Positions 7,634 through 15,849 of a stretch of DNA of 64,000 nt are shown here, in pieces. A model generated the notes under the pieces. That model was not told the origin of the DNA. It searched no databases and saw only the letters and a list, made by a program, of their open reading frames with translations. The position numbers and the translations under genes were made by a program. Each line of letters opens with the position of its first letter. Within the stretch, counting starts at the first letter, position 1. The stretch spans positions 4,604,501 to 4,668,500 of the forward strand of contig NZ_CP133111.1 of the NCBI RefSeq assembly GCF_033001325.1, written 5' to 3'. This stretch comes from Rhodopseudomonas sp. BAL398. Its GTDB lineage: Bacteria; Pseudomonadota; Alphaproteobacteria; Rhizobiales; Xanthobacteraceae.

Positions 7634-9427
7634 ATGGGGTCACTGGATCTAGTCAGCATAGCGATCCTGCTCGGCGCGGTTCTGGTGATGGCGGGAATCC
7701 TGTCGAGCCTGCTGGCGCTGCGCTTCGGCGCGCCGCTGCTGCTGGTGTTCCTCGCGGTCGGCATGATCGCCGGCGATTCCGGCCCCGGCGGCCTGCAGTT
7801 CAACGATGTCCACACCACCTATCTGGTCGGCTCGGTGGCGCTGGCGCTGATCCTGTTCGATGGCGGGCTGAAGACCCGGTTCCAGACGATCCGCGCGGTG
7901 CTGGCGCCCTCGGTGGCGCTGGCGACCATCGGCGTGCTGCTGACCGCGCTGATCACCGCGCCGGTGGCCAAATATGCGCTCGACCTGAATTGGACCGAAG
8001 CGCTGCTGGCGGGCGCCGTGGTGGCCTCGACCGACGCCGCCGCGGTGTTTCTGCTGGTTCACTCCCAGGGCCTGCGGCTGCGGCCGCGCGTCGGCGCCAC
8101 GCTGGAAGTCGAATCCGGCACCAATGATCCGTTCGCCGTGTTCCTGACGCTGATGCTGGTCGAGTTGATCTCGATCGGCGAGAGTTCGATCCTGCATGTC
8201 GGCTTGGAATTCTTCCGCCAGGCGATTCTTGGCGCCGTCATCGGCTTCGTCGGCGGTCGGTTGGTGGTGCTGGCGCTCAATCGGGTCGCGTTGCCGCAGG
8301 GGCTGCACGCGCCATTCGTCGCCACCGCGGCGCTGGTGATCTTCGGCGCCGCGCAGATGTCGCACGGGTCGGGATTCCTCGCGGTCTATCTCGCCGGCAT
8401 CATCATCGGCAACAGGCCGACCCGCGCGCATAATTCGGTGGTGGCGTTTCTCGACGCCGCCACCTGGCTGGCGCAGATCGTGATGTTCGTGCTGCTGGGA
8501 TTGCTGGTCTCGCCGCAGCGGCTGTTCTCCAGCATCGGGCCGGCGGTGCTGGTGGCGCTGATGCTGATGCTGGTGGCGAGGCCGGTGGCGGTGTTCATCT
8601 GCCTGGCGCCATTCCGTTTCAACTGGCGCGAACGGCTGTTCATCGCCTGGGTCGGCCTGCGCGGCGCGGTCGCGATCTTCCTGGCGTCGATCCCGATGCT
8701 GGTGGGGCTGACCAAGGCCTATCTGTATTTCGACGTCGCCTTCGTGGTGGTCTTCACCTCGCTGCTGCTGCAGGGCTGGACGCTGGCATCCGCGGCGCGT
8801 CGCCTGCATGTGGCGTTGCCGCGCTCCGATCGCGGCCCGCGCCGGGTCGAGCTCGACCTGCCGGGGCAGCTCGAACAGCAATTGGTCGGCTATGAGGTGC
8901 GGCCGAAATCGCTGTTTCTACGCCGCAGCCTGCTGCCGTCCTGGTCAAAGCCGACATTGGTGATCCGCGATCAACGGATCCTGTCGCATGCCGAGGCCGA
9001 GCCGGTTATGGCCGGCGACTATGTCTATCTGCTGGCGCCGCCCGAAAAGGCCGAGGCGCTGGACCGGTTCTTTGTCGACATGCCGCCGACCTCGGCGCCC
9101 GACCCGCATCTGCTCGGCGATTTCGTGGTGTCGGGCGAGATCACGCTCGGCGATCTCGCGGCGATCTATGGCGTGTCGATCGAGCCGGGGGAGGCGGCGC
9201 TGACCCTGGCCGATTATTTCGACCTTCACCTCGATCGCGCGCCGAAAGCGGGCGCCACCCTGCCGCTGGATTCGATCGTCCTGGTGGCGCGCAGCATCGG
9301 CGGCGCCCGCGTTAACGTGGTCGGGCTGCGGCTGCCGGAAGACGAGGAAGACGCTCCGCCGCCGACGAGGTTCGAGCGGATCAAGCGCAAGCTCAAGAAG
9401 ATCTGGTCGTCGCTGATCGGGCTGTGA
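7634..9427 (+). CDS. CPA1-type potassium/proton antiporter with C-terminal TrkA-C domain
   Basis: This is an integral membrane antiporter of about 597 residues (from ATG 7634; 604 from the upstream start), close in layout to NhaP2/CvrA. About twelve membrane segments fill residues 10-390, with the family's STDAAAVF motif (ion site Asp) and the EVESGTNDPFAV motif. A cytoplasmic regulatory part follows, with a TrkA-C-like domain at about 400-490 and a further domain up to the basic C-terminus. It would exchange K+ or Na+ for protons to control cytoplasmic pH and ion content. A GAAGG site lies upstream of the chosen start. It converges with mepA, leaving 12 bp between stops. Confidence 0.85.
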   Translation: MGSLDLVSIAILLGAVLVMAGILSSLLALRFGAPLLLVFLAVGMIAGDSGPGGLQFNDVHTTYLVGSVALALILFDGGLKTRFQTIRAVLAPSVALATIGVLLTALITAPVAKYALDLNWTEALLAGAVVASTDAAAVFLLVHSQGLRLRPRVGATLEVESGTNDPFAVFLTLMLVELISIGESSILHVGLEFFRQAILGAVIGFVGGRLVVLALNRVALPQGLHAPFVATAALVIFGAAQMSHGSGFLAVYLAGIIIGNRPTRAHNSVVAFLDAATWLAQIVMFVLLGLLVSPQRLFSSIGPAVLVALMLMLVARPVAVFICLAPFRFNWRERLFIAWVGLRGAVAIFLASIPMLVGLTKAYLYFDVAFVVVFTSLLLQGWTLASAARRLHVALPRSDRGPRRVELDLPGQLEQQLVGYEVRPKSLFLRRSLLPSWSKPTLVIRDQRILSHAEAEPVMAGDYVYLLAPPEKAEALDRFFVDMPPTSAPDPHLLGDFVVSGEITLGDLAAIYGVSIEPGEAALTLADYFDLHLDRAPKAGATLPLDSIVLVARSIGGARVNVVGLRLPEDEEDAPPPTRFERIKRKLKKIWSSLIGL

Positions 9428-9439
9428 GCGTGGCGGCGA

Positions 9440-10375
9440 TCACGGCGCGTTCAGCACCGCGCGGCACGCCGCCGGCAATTGCGCCAGCGTGATTTGCGGC
9501 CGCGGCTTCGGCGGAGTTTTGGGCGGCTTGGGATGCAGCACCCGGTCGCTGAACCAATAGGCCAGATCGCGGGCGCTGCAGCCCTCGCTGTCCGAGGGCG
9601 GTGGCTGCGAAATGCAGCCGGGGCTGCCGGCCGGGCATTTGATCCGGATGTGGAAGTGATAATCATGGCCATACATCGGCCGCACCTTGGCGAGCCAGCT
9701 GCGGTCGCCCTTAGCCTCGCGGCACAGCGCCTTCTTGATCGCCGCATTGACGAAGATCCGCTCCACCGCCGGCTCCTGCGCGGCGGCGCGGATCACCTGC
9801 AGATGGCTCGGGGTCCAGCTGTGGGGATCGATGTCGAGGCGGTCGCGCCGGACCATCATCACCGCCGACATCTCCTCGCGCTCGTTGCGCGACAATGGCC
9901 GGTTCGGCATCGGCGTCAGCCAGACGTCGGCATCGAGCCCGACCTGATGGCTAGCGTGGCCGGAAATCATCGGGCCGCCGCGCGGCTGCGCCATGTCGCC
10001 GACCAGAATGCCCGGCCATCCGGCGCGGTCATGGGCCTTGCGCGACAGCCGCTCCAACAGCGCCACCATCTCCGGATGCGCCCAATTGCGATTGCGCGAC
10101 AGCCGCATCACCTGCCAGGTGGCGCCGTTGATCGGAAGCGCTTCGCCGCCGGCCAGGCAGCCCTTGGCATAAAAGCCGACCGCCTGCGCCGGAGCCGATG
10201 ACGGCATGGTCACGCGGCCAAACAGCTCCTTGGCCGCAAGGCTGGGATCCTCGGGATTGGCCAGAGGCGGCAGCATCCTGGGATGCATTGTTCCCTTGTC
10301 CTGCGCCAATGCGGCCGTCGGCCCGACAACAGCGGCGGGCAACAGCAGCAAAGCAAGAATCACGCGCAGGATCAT
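9440..10375 (-). CDS. mepA: Penicillin-insensitive murein endopeptidase MepA
   Basis: From ATG 10375 the product has 311 residues: a signal peptide (MILRVILALLLLPAAVVG, cleavage near ALAQ), then the MepA (peptidase M74) catalytic domain. Zinc-site signatures are present: the first His and Asp in SGHASHQVGLDADVW, and the HDYHFHIR motif. The enzyme cuts D-Ala-mDAP cross-links of peptidoglycan in the periplasm. Cys residues (GCLAGGE, CREA, CPAGSPGC) probably form disulphides. The tail is Pro/Lys-rich. The longer reading frame from 10429 would add 18 residues before the signal peptide and is less likely. Confidence 0.92.
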   Translation of the reverse strand: MILRVILALLLLPAAVVGPTAALAQDKGTMHPRMLPPLANPEDPSLAAKELFGRVTMPSSAPAQAVGFYAKGCLAGGEALPINGATWQVMRLSRNRNWAHPEMVALLERLSRKAHDRAGWPGILVGDMAQPRGGPMISGHASHQVGLDADVWLTPMPNRPLSRNEREEMSAVMMVRRDRLDIDPHSWTPSHLQVIRAAAQEPAVERIFVNAAIKKALCREAKGDRSWLAKVRPMYGHDYHFHIRIKCPAGSPGCISQPPPSDSEGCSARDLAYWFSDRVLHPKPPKTPPKPRPQITLAQLPAACRAVLNAP

Positions 10376-10819
10376 CGTCAATCTATAGCGCAGGATGCCG
10401 GCAAAATCAGCCGGTGCGACGACGCTCACCGTCTCGACATTGCGCGCCGGCGCGCGGGGATGATTCGCACCGATCGATTGAGGCGACCAGACCCATGGCG
10501 TTCACACCTCTCAGCGTGAAACCAAGGTAAGTATGGTAAGCAGTCACTAACCTTGTCGGGGGATGCGTGACTTTTTTGCCGCGCCGCGCTGTTTGCCCAG
10601 AAAACAAGCCGGTCTCGCGGACCGCAATGTTATTTCAAGTTCCAGCCCGCGCCCCATGCTTGCATCGCCCGGAACGCTCGCGCGATATGTGTGGATTTGC
10701 GCCTCCCAAACAGGCAGCTGTGTTCCTGGCGGCCTCGGTTGCGAACCCGGGCGCGGCGCTCTTTCATTTTTTTTTCAGACACTTACCCCACAACGAACGT
10801 GGGATGAGTGGGGCGGGTT
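10376..10819. other. Divergent intergenic region mepA / GGDEF-EAL gene
   Basis: About 440 bp between two divergent genes. Frames across it are short and without recognisable families. The segment around 10520-10560 is more AT-rich and is the likeliest place for promoters. I see no repeat or RNA feature. Confidence 0.45.
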
Positions 10820-13060
10820 ATGCGGAAGGGGCGGTCACAGCCAAAGAAGTTGCAGAAAAGGGCGGCGCGGATTCGGCCGACCCCGCGCGGCCGGCCGATC
10901 AAGGCCGACCCGAAACTGCTCACCGCAGCGCGGCCGCCGACCCCGCAGGCCGGCGTCATCCGTCGCGAGCGCGCCGCCGCCGACGCCGCGATTGCCGAAG
11001 CGCGCAAGTCGCATGAGCGGTTGCGCGAAGCCATCGAGATCCTGCCGCAGGGTATCGTGTTCCTCGACGCCGAGGGCCATTATATCCTGTGGAACAAGCG
11101 TTACGCTGAAATCTACCATCGCAGCGCCGATCTGTTCGGCCCCCACGCCAGGATCCAGGACACCATCCGGATCGGCGTCGAACGCGGCGACTACCCCGAA
11201 GCCACGGGTCGTGAAGAAGAATGGATCGCCGAGCGGGTCGCCAGGATGTTTCATCCGGGCGAGCGCCACGAGCAGGTGCTGGCCGATGGCCGCTGCATCC
11301 AGATCGAGGAGCGGGTCACCACCGATGGCGGCGTCATCGGCCTGCGGGTCGATATCACCGAGTTGAAGCAGCGCGAGGCGTCGTTCCGCCTGATGTTCGA
11401 CAGCAATCCGGTGCCGATGATCGTCTGCGGGCTCGAGGATGAACGGATCCTCGCCGTCAACGACGCGGCGGTCGAGCATTACGGCTATTCGGTCTCCGAA
11501 TTCACCACGCTCACGGTCAGGCGGCTGCAGGCCTTCGAAACCGAATTGCCCTGGGCCGAGGATCAGACCAGTGAAGATCGCGCCGCGCGGACCTGGAAGC
11601 ACGTCAAGGCCGATGGCTCCTTGATCGATCTGGCGGTCTATTCGCGCCAGCTGGTCTATGAAGACAAGCCCGCCGTGCTGCTGGCGCTGATGGACATCAC
11701 CGAACGCAAGCGCGCCGAGATGCGACTCGCCTTCATGGCCCAGCATGACGAGCTGACCGGGCTGCCGAACCGCAACTCGCTGCGCAAGCGCCTCGACGAC
11801 ATGCTGATTCAAACAAGGCGCGGGTCGGACAAGATCGCGGTGCTGTTTCTCGGCATCGATAATTTCAAGGCCGTCAACGACACGCTGGGCCATGCGGTCG
11901 GCGACCATTTGCTGCGCAGCGTGGCGCGGCGATTGCGCTCCACGCTGCGCGAAGAGGATCCGCTTGCTCGCCTGAACTCCGACGAATTTGCCATCGTGCA
12001 GGGCGGCATCGGCCGGCCCGAAGACGTCATTCTGTTGGCCAAACGATTGCTGCACGCGGTCGCCGAGCCGTATCTTCTGGAAGGTCAATCGGTCGTGATC
12101 GGCGCCAGCATCGGCATCGCGGTCGCGCCCGGCGACGGCGATGATTCGGAAAAGCTGCTGATGAACGCCGACATGGCGCTGACGCGGGCGAAGATCGATT
12201 CGCGGGGCACCTTCAGTTTCTTCGAGCCGGGGATGGATGCCCGCGCGCAATCCCGCCGCAAGATCGAAACCGAATTGCGCTTTGCGATTCAAAACGAGGT
12301 GTTGCGGCCGTATTACCAGCCGCTGATCGGCCTGTCCGATGGCCGGATCACCGGATGCGAGGCGCTGGTGCGCTGGCCCGATCCGGAGCGCGGCATGATC
12401 TCACCGGCGGAATTCATCCCGGTGGCCGAGGACACCGGGCTGATCAATGCGCTCGGCGCCCAGATCCTGCGATCCGCCTGCATGGATGCCGCGAACTGGC
12501 CCGATGACGTCCGGGTCGCGGTCAATCTGTCGCCGCTGCAGTTCCGGGGCGGCAATTTGTTGTCGGTGGTGATGGATGTGCTGAAGCAATCGGACCTGCC
12601 GCCGCGCCGGCTCGAGCTCGAGATCACCGAGACGCTGCTGCTCGAAAAGAGCAGCCAGGTGCTGGCGACGCTGCATGCGCTGCGGGCGCTGGGGGTGCGG
12701 ATCTCGATGGACGATTTCGGCACCGGCTATTCGTCCCTGAGCTATCTGCGCAGCTTTCCATTCGACAAGATCAAGATCGACCAGTCGTTCGTTCGCGACC
12801 TGTGCGGCAATCGCGAATCGCAGGCGATCGTCCGATCGATCATCAGCCTCGGCATGGGGCTTGGCGTCACCATCACCGCCGAGGGCGTCGAAACCGAATC
12901 CGAACTGAGTTGGCTGCGCGCCGAAGGCTGCCACGAAGCGCAGGGATTTTTGTTCAGCCAGGCTCGGCCCAACGTGGAAATCGCCGATCTGCTGGGTTTG
13001 CAGAGCAGCACGACCAGCGCGCCCGATGCGGCGCGTCCCAGCTCCACCCGCGTCGCCTGA
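10820..13060 (+). CDS. PAS-PAS-GGDEF-EAL cyclic-di-GMP phosphodiesterase (degenerate GGDEF)
   Basis: A cytoplasmic protein of about 746 residues. A basic, Pro-rich N-terminus (1-65) and a short coiled coil precede a PAS domain at about 75-185, a second PAS at about 190-305, GGDEF at about 310-480 and EAL at about 490-735. The diguanylate cyclase signature reads NSDEF instead of GGDEF, so cyclase activity is doubtful. EAL-domain residues are intact: EALVRW, NLSPLQF, EITETLL, DDFGTGYSS, KIDQSF and EGVET. The likely output is hydrolysis of c-di-GMP controlled by the PAS sensors. The start is uncertain (a GTG at 10808 lies in the same frame). Confidence 0.92.
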   Translation: MRKGRSQPKKLQKRAARIRPTPRGRPIKADPKLLTAARPPTPQAGVIRRERAAADAAIAEARKSHERLREAIEILPQGIVFLDAEGHYILWNKRYAEIYHRSADLFGPHARIQDTIRIGVERGDYPEATGREEEWIAERVARMFHPGERHEQVLADGRCIQIEERVTTDGGVIGLRVDITELKQREASFRLMFDSNPVPMIVCGLEDERILAVNDAAVEHYGYSVSEFTTLTVRRLQAFETELPWAEDQTSEDRAARTWKHVKADGSLIDLAVYSRQLVYEDKPAVLLALMDITERKRAEMRLAFMAQHDELTGLPNRNSLRKRLDDMLIQTRRGSDKIAVLFLGIDNFKAVNDTLGHAVGDHLLRSVARRLRSTLREEDPLARLNSDEFAIVQGGIGRPEDVILLAKRLLHAVAEPYLLEGQSVVIGASIGIAVAPGDGDDSEKLLMNADMALTRAKIDSRGTFSFFEPGMDARAQSRRKIETELRFAIQNEVLRPYYQPLIGLSDGRITGCEALVRWPDPERGMISPAEFIPVAEDTGLINALGAQILRSACMDAANWPDDVRVAVNLSPLQFRGGNLLSVVMDVLKQSDLPPRRLELEITETLLLEKSSQVLATLHALRALGVRISMDDFGTGYSSLSYLRSFPFDKIKIDQSFVRDLCGNRESQAIVRSIISLGMGLGVTITAEGVETESELSWLRAEGCHEAQGFLFSQARPNVEIADLLGLQSSTTSAPDAARPSSTRVA

Positions 13061-13085
13061 GACGGACGATGGCGGCGCGCGCCGT

Positions 13086-14003
13086 TCAGGCCACCCGTTC
13101 CATCGGCAGACGGCGCGGGTCGCCGGATTGCGTCGGTTCGCCCGCGCTCACGCCGTCAGCGACAAGCCGCGCTTGCTTGTCAGGCGCTTCGGGAACGCGC
13201 GGCGCGGTTTCGATCGCAAGATGCGGATCGATCGGGCTTGCGATATCCCCGAGCGGCTTTTGCTTATCGGCCCAATGCAGCTTGGTGTAGTCGAAGCCGC
13301 CGTCGATGGTCGGCTTGACGATCTGGAAATAGGGCGAGATGTCGAAATCGCGCGGCATGTAGAGCGACGAATGGCGAATATGCAGGATTTCGCGGCGCGC
13401 CTTGCGGCTGCCCGCGCGGGTGATCTTCGGCAGGATGGGATAGCGTACGGCGTCGAACGCCTGGGCGATCAGCGCCGAGCAGATGATTTTGGTCGGGTCC
13501 CCGGAGCCGATCGCGATCATGCGGCGGCGCCAGCGCTGCGGCACCGGCAACGGAATCAGGAAGCGCATCAGGTCGAGGATGTTCTTGGTGTCGTAACCGA
13601 AGCCGATCCGGTTGATGGCATAGCGGCACACGGTGTGGCGATCCTCAAAGGACAGCCCGACCGGCCGGCAGACCCTGGTATGATAGGGGAAATATTTCGA
13701 CAGCGCCGATGAGGTGACACCTTCGCCGATATTGGCCTCGATCAGCACATGCGGTTCGCCGTCCGGCTCGGCCGCGCCGTCGATCGGTCCGACATAGAGT
13801 GCGCCATGCGACCAGGTCGACTGCGTGAGATATTTGATGATGCCGGCGATCCGGCTGTTGCCTTCCACCAGCAGGACATCCCCGGGCTCCATCATCTTGC
13901 GCAGATGGTCGGGATCGCTCGGCGTGAACGGCTCGTAGCCCGGCACCTCCTTTTGAAGATAGCCGGCCAGCACCTTTCCGACCGTGTCGAGCACCAGACC
14001 CAT
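13086..14003 (-). CDS. YiiX/YebB-like permuted papain-fold (NlpC/P60-type) protein
   Basis: From ATG 14003 (MGLVLDTVG) the product has 305 residues. The segment PGDVLLVEGNSRIAGIIKYLTQSTWSHGALYVG holds the family's catalytic His (WSH), and KIICSALIAQAFDAV holds the probable catalytic Cys, in the order typical of circularly permuted NlpC/P60 enzymes. Such proteins act on amide bonds of peptides or lipids; the substrate is unknown. There is no signal peptide. It converges with the GGDEF-EAL gene (25 bp between stops). The C-terminal 60 residues look disordered. Confidence 0.75.
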   Translation of the reverse strand: MGLVLDTVGKVLAGYLQKEVPGYEPFTPSDPDHLRKMMEPGDVLLVEGNSRIAGIIKYLTQSTWSHGALYVGPIDGAAEPDGEPHVLIEANIGEGVTSSALSKYFPYHTRVCRPVGLSFEDRHTVCRYAINRIGFGYDTKNILDLMRFLIPLPVPQRWRRRMIAIGSGDPTKIICSALIAQAFDAVRYPILPKITRAGSRKARREILHIRHSSLYMPRDFDISPYFQIVKPTIDGGFDYTKLHWADKQKPLGDIASPIDPHLAIETAPRVPEAPDKQARLVADGVSAGEPTQSGDPRRLPMERVA

Positions 14004-14339
14004 GATGGTTGTTCCTTTGCGACCGTTCCGGCCGTCATGCTGTTGGATTATGTTGGGAAGCCGTTGCAATTTGGTTCATTGGCTGGATTCGCGGGTCACG
14101 ATTGGTTCACCATGACGGTTGCGGCCAGCGGGCCATTGCGGCACATTTCGAATGTCTTTGAACGCGGGCGCCCTGCGGAGCTCGCGTTCGGCGTCGTGCC
14201 TGGTCGGCCGTACATTTGCGATCGAAGCTGATCATGTTCGGATATGGATTTCCGTGCCCGGACGCAGCCGCGACAGCGAGGCGGATTCTCAACGAGGCAC
14301 CGCAGCTTTGCCTTCGTCATAATTTTCGGAAAACATGAC
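14004..14339. other. Intergenic region upstream of the amine oxidase
   Basis: About 336 bp between divergent genes. I see no credible ORF, RNA or repeat. It should hold promoters for both neighbours. Confidence 0.45.
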
Positions 14340-15758
14340 ATGACCATTTCACGCCGCGCATTCCTGACGGCGTCCGCGGGCCTCGCTTTGACGCCGATAT
14401 TTGGCAGCCACGCCCGCGCCGTGCCGGTGCCCCGCGAGGCCGATGTCGTGGTGATCGGCGCCGGCGCGGCCGGCATCGCCGCGGCGCGACGGATCATGGC
14501 GGCGGGCCGCAAGGTGATCGTCATCGAGGCCGCCGGACAGGTCGGCGGCCGATGCCTGACCGACGCCGCCAGCTTCGCGGTGCCGTTCGAGCGCGGCGCG
14601 CGCTGGCTGTACAATCCCGACAGCAATCCGATGATCAAGCTGGCGCGTTCGGTCGGGCTGGATGTGGCGCCGGCACCGCCGGGGCAGCGCGTCAGGATCG
14701 GCCGCCGCTACGCCCGCGCCGGAGAAACCGAGGATCTTCTGGCGACCTTGGTCCGCGCCAACCGTGCGATTGGCGATGCGGCGCGCGGCCGGGCCGACGT
14801 CGCTTGCGCGGCGGCGCTGCCCGCGGATCTGGGAAACTGGGCCGCGACCGTCGAATTCCTGCTCGGTCCCTTCGCCGCCGGCAAGGACCTGAAAGATCTG
14901 TCGGCGATGGACCAGATCCACGCGCAGGACCGCACCGCTTTGATCGCGTGCCGCCAGGGTCTGGGAACGCTGCTTGCCAAGCTCGCCGAGCCGCTGCCGG
15001 TGGCGCTGTCGACGCCGGCTTCGCGAATCGTGTGGGGCGGCCGCGAGGTCAGCGTCGAGACCCCGGCCGGCACGATTTCGGCGCGCGCGGTGATCGTTAC
15101 CGTCTCGACCAATGTGCTCAGGTCGGGGGCGATCAAATTCACTCCGGAATTGCCGAAACGTCAGATCGACGCGGCGACAAAGCTCAGCCTCGGCAGCTTC
15201 GATCGCATTGCGCTGCAATTGGCCGGCGATCCGCTCGGACTGTCCAAGGACGAGGTGATGATCGAGCAGAGCAGCGGCCCGCGGACCGCGGCGCTGTTTG
15301 CCAATATCGGCGATTCCTCGCTGTGTACGCTCGACGTCGCCGGCGGCTTCGGCCGCGATCTGTCGGCCCAGGGCGAGCCGGCGATGCGGGCCTTTGCGGT
15401 CGAATGGCTCACCAAGCTGTTCGGCAGCGACGTGGCGAAATCAATCGAAGCCAGCAGTGCGACGCGCTGGAACGCGGCGCCCTTCGTGCTCGGCGCAATG
15501 TCGGCGGCGTCGCCCGGCGGGCAGCCGTCGCGCAAGGTGTTGACAGAGCCGCTCGGCAGCCTGTTTCTGGCCGGCGAGGCCGCGCATGAAACGCAGTGGG
15601 GCACCGTCGATGGCGCCTGGGATTCCGGCGAGCGCACCGCCGAGGCCGCGCTGAAGCGGATCGGCACCGCAAAAGCCGAGGTGCCCGCCGCGGCGCGGCG
15701 TCGTCGCCGCGCGCCGCGCAGGACATCCAAGCCCAAAACCCAGACCAGAACCCGATAG
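14340..15758 (+). CDS. Tat-exported flavin-containing amine oxidase
   Basis: From ATG 14340 the protein has 472 residues and begins with a twin-arginine signal (SRRAFLTASAGLAL, cleavage near SHARA). A Rossmann FAD-binding motif follows (VVVIGAGAAGIAAARRI, then the GGR loop VGGRC). The C-terminal FAD contact is LFLAGEAAH...GTVDGAWDSGERTAE. These mark the monoamine oxidase/lysine-specific oxidase family, which oxidises amines to imines with release of hydrogen peroxide. The substrate is unknown. The tail is a basic RRRRRAPRR-type stretch. It is followed by the PAP2-GT39 gene after 91 bp. Confidence 0.85.
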   Translation: MTISRRAFLTASAGLALTPIFGSHARAVPVPREADVVVIGAGAAGIAAARRIMAAGRKVIVIEAAGQVGGRCLTDAASFAVPFERGARWLYNPDSNPMIKLARSVGLDVAPAPPGQRVRIGRRYARAGETEDLLATLVRANRAIGDAARGRADVACAAALPADLGNWAATVEFLLGPFAAGKDLKDLSAMDQIHAQDRTALIACRQGLGTLLAKLAEPLPVALSTPASRIVWGGREVSVETPAGTISARAVIVTVSTNVLRSGAIKFTPELPKRQIDAATKLSLGSFDRIALQLAGDPLGLSKDEVMIEQSSGPRTAALFANIGDSSLCTLDVAGGFGRDLSAQGEPAMRAFAVEWLTKLFGSDVAKSIEASSATRWNAAPFVLGAMSAASPGGQPSRKVLTEPLGSLFLAGEAAHETQWGTVDGAWDSGERTAEAALKRIGTAKAEVPAAARRRRRAPRRTSKPKTQTRTR

Positions 15759-15849
15759 GCGCGCAACGCAGGTCTGCTCTTTCGGTCATTGGCGGTATCG
15801 GCGAGGCTGCCGGCTTTTCATCCTCTCCGGCCTCGGCTAAACCGCCGCG

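Noticed and set aside
10835-12292. 485-codon open frame on the minus strand
   Set aside because: Antisense of the PAS-GGDEF-EAL gene.
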